Source: Rubrivivax albus
GTDB taxonomy: Bacteria; Pseudomonadota; Gammaproteobacteria; Burkholderiales; Burkholderiaceae_C
Assembly (NCBI RefSeq): GCF_004016515.1
Contig: NZ_SACT01000001.1
Location: 930,001-994,000, forward strand
Reading direction: 5' to 3'
Length of the DNA stretch: 64,000 nt
A program made the translations under genes and the position numbers. Positions 10,112-19,045 of this stretch are shown here, piece by piece. Position 1 is the first letter of the stretch, and every line of letters begins with the position of its first letter. The notes under the pieces were generated by a model. The model saw nothing but the letters and a program-made list of their open reading frames with translations. It was not told the origin of the DNA and searched no databases.

Positions 10112-10756
10112 TCAGTGGCTGCGGCGACGGGCCACGAAACCCACGGCCGCCAGACCGGCCAGCAGCATGGCGTAGGTGCCGGGTTCCGGCACCGCGGCCA
10201 CGGTGAGGTCGTCCACCGTCGGCCAGGTGACGTTGCGCTCACCGTAGAACGTCTTGATCTCGAACATCGTGATCGCGGTGGTGGACACGAAGCCGAAGTA
10301 GTTGTCGACCCCGGCGCGGAAGGTGAAGTCCACCGTCTGGCCTTCGGCCGTGGTGACGCGGGCGGCCGTCAGGCCGGTGCCCTTGAACGCGCCGGCGATG
10401 TCGGAACCGAAGGCATAGGCGCCGATGGCGTAGATCGGCGTCGAGAAGCCTTCGAAGATGATGAAGTCGGCCGCGTTGTTGCTGGACAGCCAGGCGTCAC
10501 CCGGGGTGCCGGCGCCATAGAGGATCGGGCTGGTCGGCGCAGTGGACACGGTGTAGCCGACGTCACCGGCGCTGCGCACCAGCGGGCCATCGTAGGGATC
10601 ACCGGGGATGAGGTCGTCGAAGGTGTCGGTGGCGTAGTTGCCGATGGCCGCCAGGAAGCTGGCCTCGTCGTTGTACACGTCGACCGCGGCGTGGGCAGCA
10701 CCGGCCGCGAGCAAGGCTGCCGCCGCCAAGGGGCGCAAGGCAAAGGACAACGTCAT
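10112..10756 (-). CDS. PEP-CTERM sorting domain protein
   Basis: 214 residues. Signal peptide (about 1-23, ending AGAAHA), then a secreted beta-rich domain (DTFDDLIPGDPYDGPLVRSAG, WLSSNNAADFIIFEGFSTPI, VTTAEGQTVDFTFRAG). It ends with a textbook PEP-CTERM tail: VPEPGTY, a hydrophobic helix and the basic RRRSH. Such tails are recognised by exosortase EpsH/XrtA, and the proteins are delivered to the surface or the exopolysaccharide matrix. No exosortase is in this window. Two further PEP-CTERM genes lie at 19046 and 20341. The biological role of the domain is not apparent. Confidence 0.9.
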   Translation of the reverse strand: MTLSFALRPLAAAALLAAGAAHAAVDVYNDEASFLAAIGNYATDTFDDLIPGDPYDGPLVRSAGDVGYTVSTAPTSPILYGAGTPGDAWLSSNNAADFIIFEGFSTPIYAIGAYAFGSDIAGAFKGTGLTAARVTTAEGQTVDFTFRAGVDNYFGFVSTTAITMFEIKTFYGERNVTWPTVDDLTVAAVPEPGTYAMLLAGLAAVGFVARRRSH

Positions 10757-10881
10757 GGCGCACTCCCGAGAAAAACCTGTTCGACGCAGTTTAGGGGTCT
10801 GGCAAGCCGGGTCAACCCTCGCCCGTCCATTCCTGCGCCCAGGCCAGGCCTTTCGCGCGAGCACCCCCATGAACGCGGGGG

Positions 10882-11811
10882 TCAGAGAAAGGCGAGCAGG
10901 GCGGCCGCCAGCGCCTCGGGCTGGTCGTGGTGCAGCATGTGCGCGGCGTCGGGCAACGTGACGCGCCGGCAATCGGGCACCACGTCCAGCCGGCGGGCGA
11001 ACTCCTCGCGGCTGTAGCGGCCGCGCCACCAGGCGTCGACGTTGGTGTCGGCGCCTTGCACCCACAGCAGCGGTGCGGTGATGGCGCGCCAGGTGGCCAG
11101 CACCTCGTCGACCCGGTAGAGCACGGGGTTGGTGCGTTTGTGGGCCGGGTCACCCAGCACCTGCCAGCGGCCCTGCGCGTCCGGCCGCGCCCACTGGCGG
11201 GCCAGCCAGGCGGCGCGGGCGAGTGGCAGCCTCGGGTTGTTGGTGCGCAACCGGGCCACGACGTCGTCGACGCTGGCGTAGTCCTTCAGGGACGCGGGGC
11301 GGGCCAGTTCGTCCAGCCAGGTGGCCAGGCGTCCGGGCGTGTCTTCGGGCCGGGTGCTCGGCAGGCCGAAACCCTCCAGGTTCACCAGGCGGCGGACATG
11401 TTGCGGCCGCACGCCGGCGTAGCTCATCACGACGTTGCCGCCCATGCTGTGACCCAGCAGGTCCACGGGCTGCGCCGGGCTGACCTGCGCCAGCAGCGCG
11501 TCGAGGTCACCCAGGTAGTCGGGGAACCAGTAGCTGTCGCTGCCCGAGCTGTCGCTGAGCCCGAAGCCGCGCCAGTCCGGCGCGACGATGTGGCGTGGCC
11601 GGTCGCCCAGGGCCTGCAGCGCGTCGACGACGAACTGGAAGGAGGCGCCGACGTCCATCCAGCCATGCACCATCACCAGGGTCGGCGCATCCGGTGTCGC
11701 GTCCGCCGGATCCCCCCAGCTCAGCAGGTGGTAGCGCAGGCCGCGCAGGGCAACGTGGCTGGAGCGGGCGGGCCGCAGTGGCTGGTAGGGCAGCGTCTCG
11801 GGGGCGTTCAC
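10882..11811 (-). CDS. alpha/beta hydrolase
   Basis: 309 residues from a GTG start at 11811. The fold is clear: LVMVHGWMDVGASFQFVVDAL (oxyanion region), DWRGFGLSD, the nucleophile elbow GHSMGGN and a C-terminal histidine in LPDAAHMLHHDQP. No signal peptide, so cytoplasmic. The substrate cannot be told; the closest general class is the epoxide hydrolase/MhpC-like esterases. An upstream in-frame ATG at 11970 would overlap the end of the neighbouring HD-GYP-like gene and adds non-conserved sequence, so GTG 11811 is preferred. A TACAGT hexamer six bases upstream suggests its own leaderless promoter. Confidence 0.87.
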   Translation of the reverse strand: MNAPETLPYQPLRPARSSHVALRGLRYHLLSWGDPADATPDAPTLVMVHGWMDVGASFQFVVDALQALGDRPRHIVAPDWRGFGLSDSSGSDSYWFPDYLGDLDALLAQVSPAQPVDLLGHSMGGNVVMSYAGVRPQHVRRLVNLEGFGLPSTRPEDTPGRLATWLDELARPASLKDYASVDDVVARLRTNNPRLPLARAAWLARQWARPDAQGRWQVLGDPAHKRTNPVLYRVDEVLATWRAITAPLLWVQGADTNVDAWWRGRYSREEFARRLDVVPDCRRVTLPDAAHMLHHDQPEALAAALLAFL

Positions 11812-11817
11812 GCCGGC

Positions 11818-11823
11818 ACTGTA
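11818..11823 (-). promoter_or_regulatory. -10-like hexamer for the hydrolase at 11811
   Basis: TACAGT on the minus strand ends six bases before the GTG; there is no Shine-Dalgarno. Same sequence and spacing as before aceE. Confidence 0.4.
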
Positions 11824-11890
11824 GCCGCCGACGGCATGGACGCCTGTCCACAGCGTGACAGGCGAAGGCGACCGACAGGCGTACCGGTGG

Positions 11891-13012
11891 TCAATCGACC
11901 AGCGTGACCAGCTTCTCGAGCGCCACGGGCGCGCGCATCTGTCGCGCCGGCAGCACACCGACGATGGCATGCAGCGGCATCATCGTCTCGCGGCGCACCG
12001 GCTCGCGCAGCGGGGAGCCGTAGGCGTTGGTGAGCGCGGCAACGATGGGGGTCATCACGGTCGGTCCGCGCTTGACCACCACGCCGGTTTCGCCGGAGGC
12101 CAGCGCGACGAAACATCCGGGCGGATAGACACCGAACTCCTTCACCAGCGCGGCGCAGACCGGGTGCCCCGGGTCCTGCATGAAGATCTCCCGGCCGGCC
12201 TTGTCCGCCGCCTCGGCCTCGCGCGTGGCGCGGCTGCTGAGCTTGGCGCTGTAGACATCGGCGCGGTGCAGCAGGGTGGCCAGCTCGCAGGGCTCGCGCA
12301 GGCCGGCAGGGTAGCCCGATCCGTCGCGTTCCTCGTGGTGTTCCTCGACTGCGCGCAACCAGGTCTCGTCGGAGACGCCCGACAACTCCAGCATCTGGCG
12401 GCTCACGCGTGGATGCTCGCGGATGCGCTCGCGCTGGGCGGCCGTGGGGGGCGCCAGCTGCTCGGCGAGTTCGCCCTGCAGTTCGAGCATGCCGAGGTTC
12501 ATCGTCAGCGCCGCCTTGAACACGCGCGCCAGTTCGTCCGTGCTCCAGCCCAGGCGGCCGGCGACCAGGCGGGCGACGATGGCCGCGTGCACCGAGTGGG
12601 TCAGGCCGTACTGCGTCCGGGCGTTGCCTTCCTGGCGCAGCACCTGAAAGATGGCCAGGTCCGGGTCGCGCTCGATCAGCTGCTGCAGCGGCGCCGCAGC
12701 GTCGTCCAGCGCGCTGCGGAAACCGACGCCCGGTGGGCGCAGAAGCGCCTCGCCCACGCGCTGCATGCTGTCGCGCCACAGGCCCGGCAGGGCCGAGCGT
12801 GGCGCGCTGCTCACGTCCACGGAGGCCTCGGCGCGCAGTTCATGCAGGTCCACCAGGCTGCCGCGCTCGAGCAGGGCCTCGATCTGTTGCGCGGTCTGCA
12901 CCACCTGGCCACGGGCCAGCAGCAGGGTGGTGTCCGGGCGATAGACGTTGAACGGCAAAGGCTGTCCGGCCAGGACGCGGTGCTTGACCTGGTCCAGCGG
13001 CGTGTGGTGCAT
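11891..13012 (-). CDS. HD-GYP-like protein with degenerate HD site
   Basis: 373 residues. The N-terminal third (about 1-110) is unrecognised; about 115-300 aligns with HD-GYP domains, which hydrolyse cyclic di-GMP. The second half of the signature is intact (HHEERDGSGYP, with HHE at 225-227). The metal-binding HD, normally in HDIGK, is replaced by MNLGM with Met171-Asn172 in place of His-Asp. Diguanylate hydrolysis is therefore doubtful, and the protein may bind the nucleotide or act as a scaffold. The C-terminal part (FGVYPPGCFVALASGETGVV) is typical of the clade. ATG 13012 chosen; 13036 is possible. Divergent from the GNAT gene at 13094. Confidence 0.8.
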   Translation of the reverse strand: MHHTPLDQVKHRVLAGQPLPFNVYRPDTTLLLARGQVVQTAQQIEALLERGSLVDLHELRAEASVDVSSAPRSALPGLWRDSMQRVGEALLRPPGVGFRSALDDAAAPLQQLIERDPDLAIFQVLRQEGNARTQYGLTHSVHAAIVARLVAGRLGWSTDELARVFKAALTMNLGMLELQGELAEQLAPPTAAQRERIREHPRVSRQMLELSGVSDETWLRAVEEHHEERDGSGYPAGLREPCELATLLHRADVYSAKLSSRATREAEAADKAGREIFMQDPGHPVCAALVKEFGVYPPGCFVALASGETGVVVKRGPTVMTPIVAALTNAYGSPLREPVRRETMMPLHAIVGVLPARQMRAPVALEKLVTLVD

Positions 13013-13081
13013 GACAGTGGTGGCCTGCGGTGGCATGCAGCAGGTTTCGGCGGCCCGCGGCAGGACTTGAGCCGACCGGCG

Positions 13082-13087
13082 CACAAT
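13082..13087 (+). promoter_or_regulatory. -10-like hexamer for the GNAT gene
   Basis: CACAAT six bases before ATG 13094, with no Shine-Dalgarno between; leaderless-type spacing. Confidence 0.35.
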
Positions 13088-13093
13088 CACCGC

Positions 13094-13582
13094 ATGAACG
13101 AAGATCTCCGTCACACCCTGCGCGTGGCCGAGCCTGCGGATGCCGCTGCCCTGGTCGGCCTGATCCGCGAACTCGCCGTCTTCGAGCGGCTGGAGCACCT
13201 GGTCGAGGTGACCCCGGAGCGCCTGGCGGCCCACCTCTGCGGCCCGCGCCCGGTGGTCGAGGCGGTGGTGGCCGAGGCCGACGGCGCCGTCGTGGGCTTC
13301 GCGCTGTTCTTCACCAACTACTCCACCTTCCTCGGACGGCCCGGGCTGTACCTGGAGGACCTGTACGTGCAGCCGGCCCACCGGGGCGCCGGTCTCGGCA
13401 AGGCCCTGCTCAGGCACCTGGCGGCACTGGCCGTGGCCCGCGGTTGTGGTCGATTCGAGTGGAGCGTGCTCGACTGGAACACGGCGGCCATCGGTTTCTA
13501 CGAGCGCATGGGGGCCACCGTGATGCCCGACTGGCGCATCTGCCGGGTCACCGGTGATGCCTTGACGGCGTTGGCCGCTTGA
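13094..13582 (+). CDS. GNAT family N-acetyltransferase
   Basis: 162 residues, a single GNAT domain. The acetyl-CoA binding motif A is YLEDLYVQPAHRGAGLGKALL (RGAGLGK forms the pyrophosphate loop), and motif B includes FEWSVLDWNTAAIGFYERMGA. The layout and the Trp-Asn-Phe-Tyr segment resemble diamine acetyltransferases of the SSAT type, so a polyamine or small amine is a reasonable but unproved substrate. Its TGA overlaps a possible TTG start of the acyl-CoA synthetase, whose ATG follows six bases later, so the two genes are probably one transcript. Confidence 0.88.
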   Translation: MNEDLRHTLRVAEPADAAALVGLIRELAVFERLEHLVEVTPERLAAHLCGPRPVVEAVVAEADGAVVGFALFFTNYSTFLGRPGLYLEDLYVQPAHRGAGLGKALLRHLAALAVARGCGRFEWSVLDWNTAAIGFYERMGATVMPDWRICRVTGDALTALAA

Positions 13583-13587
13583 ACGCC

Positions 13588-15324
13588 ATGCCGGCCCCGA
13601 ACGCAACGGGCCGTGGCGCCGGCCAGGGTCCGGACCGCTATGCGGAACTGCACGCCGGCTTCCATTGGCAGGTACCCAGACACTTCAACATCGCCGAGGC
13701 CTGCTGTGCCCGCTGGGCCCGGCGCACGCCCGACGCGGTGGCCATCCATTGGGCGCGCGAGGACGGCCGGCGCGGGCGCCTGACCTATGCGCAGCTGCAG
13801 GTCGGCAGCGAGCGTCTGGCCGCCGTGCTGGCGGCGCGCGGCGTGCGCCGCGGCGACCGCGTCGCCATCGTGATGCCGCAGCGGGTGGAGACCGCCGTGG
13901 CACACATGGCGGTGTACCGGCTCGGCGCGGTGGCGATGCCGCTGTCCATGCTCTTCGGGCCGGAGGCGCTGGCTTTCCGGCTCAACGACAGCGGCGCGCG
14001 CCTGGCGATCGTCGACGAGACCGCGGTCGACAACCTGACCGCAGCGCGCGCGGACTGCCCCGGCCTCGAGACCGTGCTGGCCGTCGGCGCGGCGGCAGGG
14101 CGGGGCGACCTGGACTGGGACGACGCCCTGGCCGCCGTCCGCCCACGGCGCACCGCGGTACGCACGGCCGCCGACGACCCGGCGGTGCTGATCTACACCA
14201 GCGGCACCACCGGGCCACCGAAGGGCGCGCTGATCCCGCACCGGGCCCTGATCGGCAACCTCACCGGCTTCGTCTGCAGCCAGAACTGGTACCCGCACAC
14301 GCCGGCCCGCGGCCAGCAGCGTGACGACGCGCCGGTGTTCTGGTCCCCGGCGGACTGGGCCTGGACCGGCGGCCTGATGGACGCGCTGTTGCCGGTGCTG
14401 TACTTCGGCCGCCCCATCGTCGCCTGGCAGGGGCGCTTCACGCCCGATGCGGCCTTTGCGCTGATGCAGCGCTACAAGGTCACGCACAGCTTCCTGTTCC
14501 CCACCGCGCTGAAGGCCATGATGAAGGCCGAGCCCGAACCGCGCCGGCGCTGGAAGCTGCGCCTGCGCGCCATCATGAGTGCCGGCGAGGCGGTGGGCGA
14601 TGCTGTCTTCGTGTGGACACGCGACGCGCTGGGCGTCACCCTCAACGAGATGTTCGGGCAGACCGAGATCAACTACGTGGTCGGCAACTGCGCGCTGCAC
14701 TGGCCGGCGCGGCCGGGCAGCATGGGGCGGCCCTACCCCGGGCACCGGGTGGCGGTGATCGACGACGAAGGCAAAGAGTGCCCACGTGGCACCCCGGGCG
14801 ACGTGGCTGTGCACAGGCGTGACGTGCATGGCCATCCCGACCCCGTGTTCTTCCTCGGCTACTGGCACAACGATCCGGCCACCCGGGCCAAGTACACCGG
14901 CGACCCCGGTGACAGCTGGTGCCGCACCGGCGACACCGCGGTGATGGATGCCGACGGCTACCTCTGGTACCAGGGCCGCAGCGACGACATGTTCAAGGCC
15001 GCCGGCTACCGCATCGGCCCCAGCGAGGTGGAGAACTGCCTGGTCAAGCACCCGGCGGTTGCCAATGCCGCCGTGGTGCCCAAGCCCGACGCCGAGCGAG
15101 GGGCCGTGGTCAAGGCCTACGTGGTGCTGGCGCCTGGCTTCGTGGGCGACGATGCGCTCGTGGCGTCGCTGCAGCAGCACGTGCGCGGCCGCCTGGCGCC
15201 CTACGAGTACCCGAAGGAGATCGAGTTCATCGACGCGCTGCCGATGACGACCACCGGCAAGGTGCAACGCCGGGTGCTCAGGTTGCAGGAACAGGCGCGT
15301 TTCGACGCGCATTCCGGCACCTAG
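13588..15324 (+). CDS. acyl-CoA synthetase (AMP-forming)
   Basis: 578 residues. Adenylates a carboxylic acid with ATP and transfers it to CoA. The P-loop-like motif YTSGTTGPPKG begins at residue 203; the adenylation motif GQTEINYVVGN and hinge region (WYQGRSDDMFKAAGYRIGP) follow. The C-terminal catalytic lysine is K558 in TTTGKVQRR. Overall it resembles the medium-chain/acetyl-CoA synthetase branch (ACSM/Acs-like), including SPADWAWTGGLMDALLPVLYFG; the chain length of the acid cannot be read from sequence alone. ATG 13588 is used; a TTG at 13579 overlaps the upstream stop. The BTAD regulator starts 33 bases after its stop. Confidence 0.9.
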   Translation: MPAPNATGRGAGQGPDRYAELHAGFHWQVPRHFNIAEACCARWARRTPDAVAIHWAREDGRRGRLTYAQLQVGSERLAAVLAARGVRRGDRVAIVMPQRVETAVAHMAVYRLGAVAMPLSMLFGPEALAFRLNDSGARLAIVDETAVDNLTAARADCPGLETVLAVGAAAGRGDLDWDDALAAVRPRRTAVRTAADDPAVLIYTSGTTGPPKGALIPHRALIGNLTGFVCSQNWYPHTPARGQQRDDAPVFWSPADWAWTGGLMDALLPVLYFGRPIVAWQGRFTPDAAFALMQRYKVTHSFLFPTALKAMMKAEPEPRRRWKLRLRAIMSAGEAVGDAVFVWTRDALGVTLNEMFGQTEINYVVGNCALHWPARPGSMGRPYPGHRVAVIDDEGKECPRGTPGDVAVHRRDVHGHPDPVFFLGYWHNDPATRAKYTGDPGDSWCRTGDTAVMDADGYLWYQGRSDDMFKAAGYRIGPSEVENCLVKHPAVANAAVVPKPDAERGAVVKAYVVLAPGFVGDDALVASLQQHVRGRLAPYEYPKEIEFIDALPMTTTGKVQRRVLRLQEQARFDAHSGT

Positions 15325-15357
15325 GTGGCCGGCGGCGTTGGCGGGCAGGCAACGGGC

Positions 15358-18300
15358 ATGAGCGCAAACGACGCGGCCATGACCCCTAGGACCGCCGGTT
15401 CGGCACCTTCGGCATCGACGGGGGCGCGGGCCGACGCGGCCCTGGGCACCGCCACGTTCGAACTCCACCTGCTGGGCACACCGCAGGTCATCGGCCCGTC
15501 GGGCGCCGTGCACGCGGTGTCCCGCAAGGTGCTTTGCCTTCTGGCGTATGTGTCGCTGGAAGGCCCCAGCAGCCGGGAGCGTCTGGCCGGGCTCTTCTGG
15601 GCGGACCTCGACCATGGCACGGCTCGGCGCAACCTCCGGCGCGAACTGCACCGTCTGCGCGAAGCAGGGCTGGAAGACATGCTGGCCGATGCTGGCGATC
15701 GCGTCGCCTTGCGATCCGTCGTGGTCACCGATGTCGGCCGCTTCGAAGAGGCGCTGGCCCAGGGCGATCTGGCAGCCGCGCTGCGCCTGTACGGCGGGCC
15801 CTTGCTGGACGGCCGTCATGGCCGCGATGCCGACCTGCTCGCGTCCTGGGTCACGAGCTGGCGCGAGCGGCTGGCCCAGCGGTTCCGCGAGGCGGTGGAA
15901 GCCCAGGTGTCGCTGCACGAGGCCGCTGGGCACTGGCGCGAGGCCCTGGTGTGCCAGCTCCGGCTGCTCGAGGTCGACCTGCCCCAGGAGGCGCATGTGC
16001 GGGCCGCCATGCGGCTGCATGCCCGGCTCGGCGAACGCGAGGCGGCCCTGAAGCTCTTCGAGCGCTGCCGACGCCAGCTGGGCCAGGAACTGGGCCTGCG
16101 GCCGATGCCGGAAACGCTGTGCCTGGCCGAGGACATCCGCGTCGGCAGCCGCCATGAGGCCACGCCGCCTGCCCCGTCGCCGGCGGCGCCGCGCCTGCCT
16201 GGGGCTTTGCCGCTGGTGGGCCGCGACGGCCTGCTGCGTCGCCTGGCGGCGTCGCTGGCGGGCGGGCGCACGGTCTGGCTGGTCGGTGAAGCCGGGGTCG
16301 GCAAGACCCGCCTGGCGGCCGAGGCCGTGGCGGTGCGTGGCCCCAGCTGGACGCTGCAGGCCCGGCCGGGTGATGCGCAGGTGCCCTACGCTCCGGCGAT
16401 TCGGGCCCTGCGCGCCGCGCCCGGCGGGCCGGGCGCGCTGGAACTGCCCGCCTGGGCTGCCAGCGTGCTGGCCCATCTGCTGCCCGAGCTTGGGACCTCT
16501 GGCGCCGCGCTCGACACCGACGCCGACCGCGCCCGACTGCAGGCGGCCCTGGCACTCGCGCTGCGCCAGACCTGGCCGGCCAGCCTGGCCACCGTGGTGC
16601 TCGACGACTGGCACCTGGCCGATCGTGCGTCGCAGGACTTCTGGGTCGGCCGACCCGACGCCGGGCCCTGGCCGGGCCAGGCCAGTGCCGGCTTGGCGCT
16701 GCTGGTGATCGCGCGCGATGCCGACACCTCCGTGGCGCAACGTGATGCGCTGCTGCGCGCCCAGCGTGCCGGCCAGGCCGAAACCATCGACGTGCCGCCG
16801 CTGGACGCCGGCGCCACTCGGGAACTGCTGGGTTGGATGGTCCCGGATCAGGCCGCTCGGGCTGGCGAAGGATTCGCTGGCCGACTGCAGCGGGCCACGG
16901 GGGGCAACCCGTTCTTCATCCTCGAGACGCTGCGCCAGTGGCCCACCGGCACCGTCGGCCACGGCCAGGACGACGCCCTGCCGCTGCCGCCGACCGTTCG
17001 CGACGCCATCCTGGCGCGTCTGGACCGCCTGGACGCGGCCACGCGGCGTCTGCTGGAAGCGGCCAGCCTGACCGGCCTGCCGTTCCGGCTCGAGGACCTG
17101 GACGGCACCACCGCGCTGTCGGCACTGGAGGCCGTCCAGGCCGTCGAACAGGCCTGCGACCAGCGGGTGCTGGTGGCCGGCGGCGACGGCCTGCTGTCCT
17201 TCGCCCACGACCTCGTGGCCCAGACCCTGGCTGAAGGGCTCGGCGCCGAGCGGCGGCGGCTGCTGCACCGGCGGCTGGCCCAGGCCCTGGAACGCCAGGG
17301 CGGCACACCGGCCCGCCTGGCGCAGCACCTGGAAGCTGCCGGGGAGGCTCAGCGCGCGCTGCAGGCGCGGCTGGCCGCGGCCGATGCCGCCGCCGCGGTG
17401 TCGGCACACGACGATGCCCTGACACACCTCACCGCAGCACTGGCCCAGGCCAGCTCGGCTGCCGACCGCCTGACCGTACAGATGCGGCGCGCCCGCCTGC
17501 TGCAACGCGCCAGCCGCAACGCCGAGGCCGATGCCGCGTTCGATGCCGCCGAAGAGGCCGCGCTGGCGGCCGGCGACGGCGCCGGCGCGGTCGCCGTGGC
17601 CCTGTCGCGTGCCGAGCACCAGGCCTGCAGCAACCGGGGCGACGCGGCACTGGCCACCGTCGATGGGCTGCTCGACGACGACCTGCTGGCGCCACTGCAG
17701 CAGGGCGAGGCCCTGGAGGTGCGTGCTGACGTCTTCATGCGCCAGGGGCGGCTGGCCGAGGCGGCCGACGCACTGCGAGCGGCACTGGCGGCGCTGCCGC
17801 CTGGGCCGACCGCGGTGCGCGGCCGCGTGCTCACCGCACTGGGACGTGCCGCGCTGTACCAGGGCGCGTTCGCCGAGGCCTCGGGCTGGCTGGACAAGGC
17901 GGTGCGCGTGCAGACGGTGCTGGGGGCCCAGGAGCCACTGGCCCGCGCGCTGTTCATGCGTGGGGCCGCGCTGCTGCACCTGGGCCGCTTCGACGAGGCG
18001 GTGGCCGTGCTCGAGCGGGCCCGCACCCACGCCGCGCAAGTCGGCAGCGTGCCGGTGCAGCGAGGTGCACTCCTCAACCTCGTCAAGATCCACACCCAGC
18101 GCGGCGAGGTCGACCGTGCCGTGGCCTGCCTCGACGAGGGTGAGGCGCTGTCCCCGCTGTACGAGAGCCTGGAGGCCGAGGGCGCCTTCCTGCAGGCCCG
18201 CTACTACTGCCGGGCCCTGCGCGGCGAGGTCGGTGCGGCGCTGGCCATGATCCCGGCCGTGCTGGCCCACGCCGACCGCTGCACCGAGCTCTACTGGCAG

Positions 18301-18930
18301 GTCGGTGCTCGGCAGCTTGTGGTCGACCTGCTGCTGCTGACCGGCGATCTCACACGCGCGGGTGAACTGCTCACCGACGCCGAACGGCTCTGCGACGGCG
18401 ACCGTGACGGACACCACCGGCCGCTGGTGGTGGCCAAGCGCGCGTGGTGGACGCTGCTGCAGGGCGACCCGGCCGCGGCGGTGGCCCAGCTGGCAGCGCT
18501 CGGCCCGTGCCAGGACATGGCCATGCTCGAGGCGCAGGACGTGCGGCGCCACGTCGAGGCCGCCGCTCTCCTGGCGCTGGGCGACGCCACTGGCGCGCTG
18601 GCGGCTGTGACGGCGCCCGACCAGGCGAGCACCGAGGAGTCGAAGGCGCTGCAATGGGCGGCACGGGTGAGGGCCGAAGCGGCCGCCGGCGGCGTCACCG
18701 CACCGACGGCGGCGGCGGTCTCGGCGCTGCTGGCCGCCGAGGCCCGGTTGCCGGCGCTGGAGGCCCTGGCGCTACGGCAGGCCTGGGCCGCCGGGTGTTC
18801 GGCCGGCCAGGGGCAGGGTGCCGTCGACGTGGAGGCGCGGCGGCAGGCGCTGGTGGCCTCCCTGGGTGACGCCTGGGGCCAGCGATCCCCGGCCGGTGTT
18901 CTCGCGGCCGGCCCCGTCCTCGCGCGCTGA
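15358..18930 (+). CDS. large BTAD-ATPase-TPR transcriptional regulator
   Basis: About 1190 residues. After a low-complexity N-terminus, residues about 35-130 form a winged-helix DNA-binding region (LLGTPQVIGPSG...LAGLFWADLDHGTARRNLRRELHRLR), followed by a BTAD helical domain (about 135-265, ending FERCRRQLGQELGLRPMPET). An ATPase module follows with Walker A VGEAGVGKT (about 309-317) and Walker B-like VVLDDWHLAD, then roughly 600 residues of TPR-like helices. This is the architecture of SARP/AfsR- and MalT-like signal-responsive activators. No sensor or LuxR HTH is seen at the C-terminus. GTG 15325 is an alternative start. The next two genes downstream encode PEP-CTERM proteins and are candidate targets. 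Confidence 0.85.
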   Translation: MSANDAAMTPRTAGSAPSASTGARADAALGTATFELHLLGTPQVIGPSGAVHAVSRKVLCLLAYVSLEGPSSRERLAGLFWADLDHGTARRNLRRELHRLREAGLEDMLADAGDRVALRSVVVTDVGRFEEALAQGDLAAALRLYGGPLLDGRHGRDADLLASWVTSWRERLAQRFREAVEAQVSLHEAAGHWREALVCQLRLLEVDLPQEAHVRAAMRLHARLGEREAALKLFERCRRQLGQELGLRPMPETLCLAEDIRVGSRHEATPPAPSPAAPRLPGALPLVGRDGLLRRLAASLAGGRTVWLVGEAGVGKTRLAAEAVAVRGPSWTLQARPGDAQVPYAPAIRALRAAPGGPGALELPAWAASVLAHLLPELGTSGAALDTDADRARLQAALALALRQTWPASLATVVLDDWHLADRASQDFWVGRPDAGPWPGQASAGLALLVIARDADTSVAQRDALLRAQRAGQAETIDVPPLDAGATRELLGWMVPDQAARAGEGFAGRLQRATGGNPFFILETLRQWPTGTVGHGQDDALPLPPTVRDAILARLDRLDAATRRLLEAASLTGLPFRLEDLDGTTALSALEAVQAVEQACDQRVLVAGGDGLLSFAHDLVAQTLAEGLGAERRRLLHRRLAQALERQGGTPARLAQHLEAAGEAQRALQARLAAADAAAAVSAHDDALTHLTAALAQASSAADRLTVQMRRARLLQRASRNAEADAAFDAAEEAALAAGDGAGAVAVALSRAEHQACSNRGDAALATVDGLLDDDLLAPLQQGEALEVRADVFMRQGRLAEAADALRAALAALPPGPTAVRGRVLTALGRAALYQGAFAEASGWLDKAVRVQTVLGAQEPLARALFMRGAALLHLGRFDEAVAVLERARTHAAQVGSVPVQRGALLNLVKIHTQRGEVDRAVACLDEGEALSPLYESLEAEGAFLQARYYCRALRGEVGAALAMIPAVLAHADRCTELYWQVGARQLVVDLLLLTGDLTRAGELLTDAERLCDGDRDGHHRPLVVAKRAWWTLLQGDPAAAVAQLAALGPCQDMAMLEAQDVRRHVEAAALLALGDATGALAAVTAPDQASTEESKALQWAARVRAEAAAGGVTAPTAAAVSALLAAEARLPALEALALRQAWAAGCSAGQGQGAVDVEARRQALVASLGDAWGQRSPAGVLAAGPVLAR

Positions 18931-19045
18931 CCCCCTGTCCAGGGGGGCGGGCTGCTTCGGCGTTCGCCGGCCGCCCCGTTTGCAACGCCTGGGGAACGCC
19001 TGGGCAGGTGAAATCCGGTCAACACATCACCGGAGAACGCCGCCC

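Noticed and set aside
13498-18654. Minus-strand open frame of 1718 codons opposite the BTAD regulator
   Set aside because: Composition is Gln/Arg/Gly/His-rich with no domain, and the plus strand carries clear domains and motifs across the same region.
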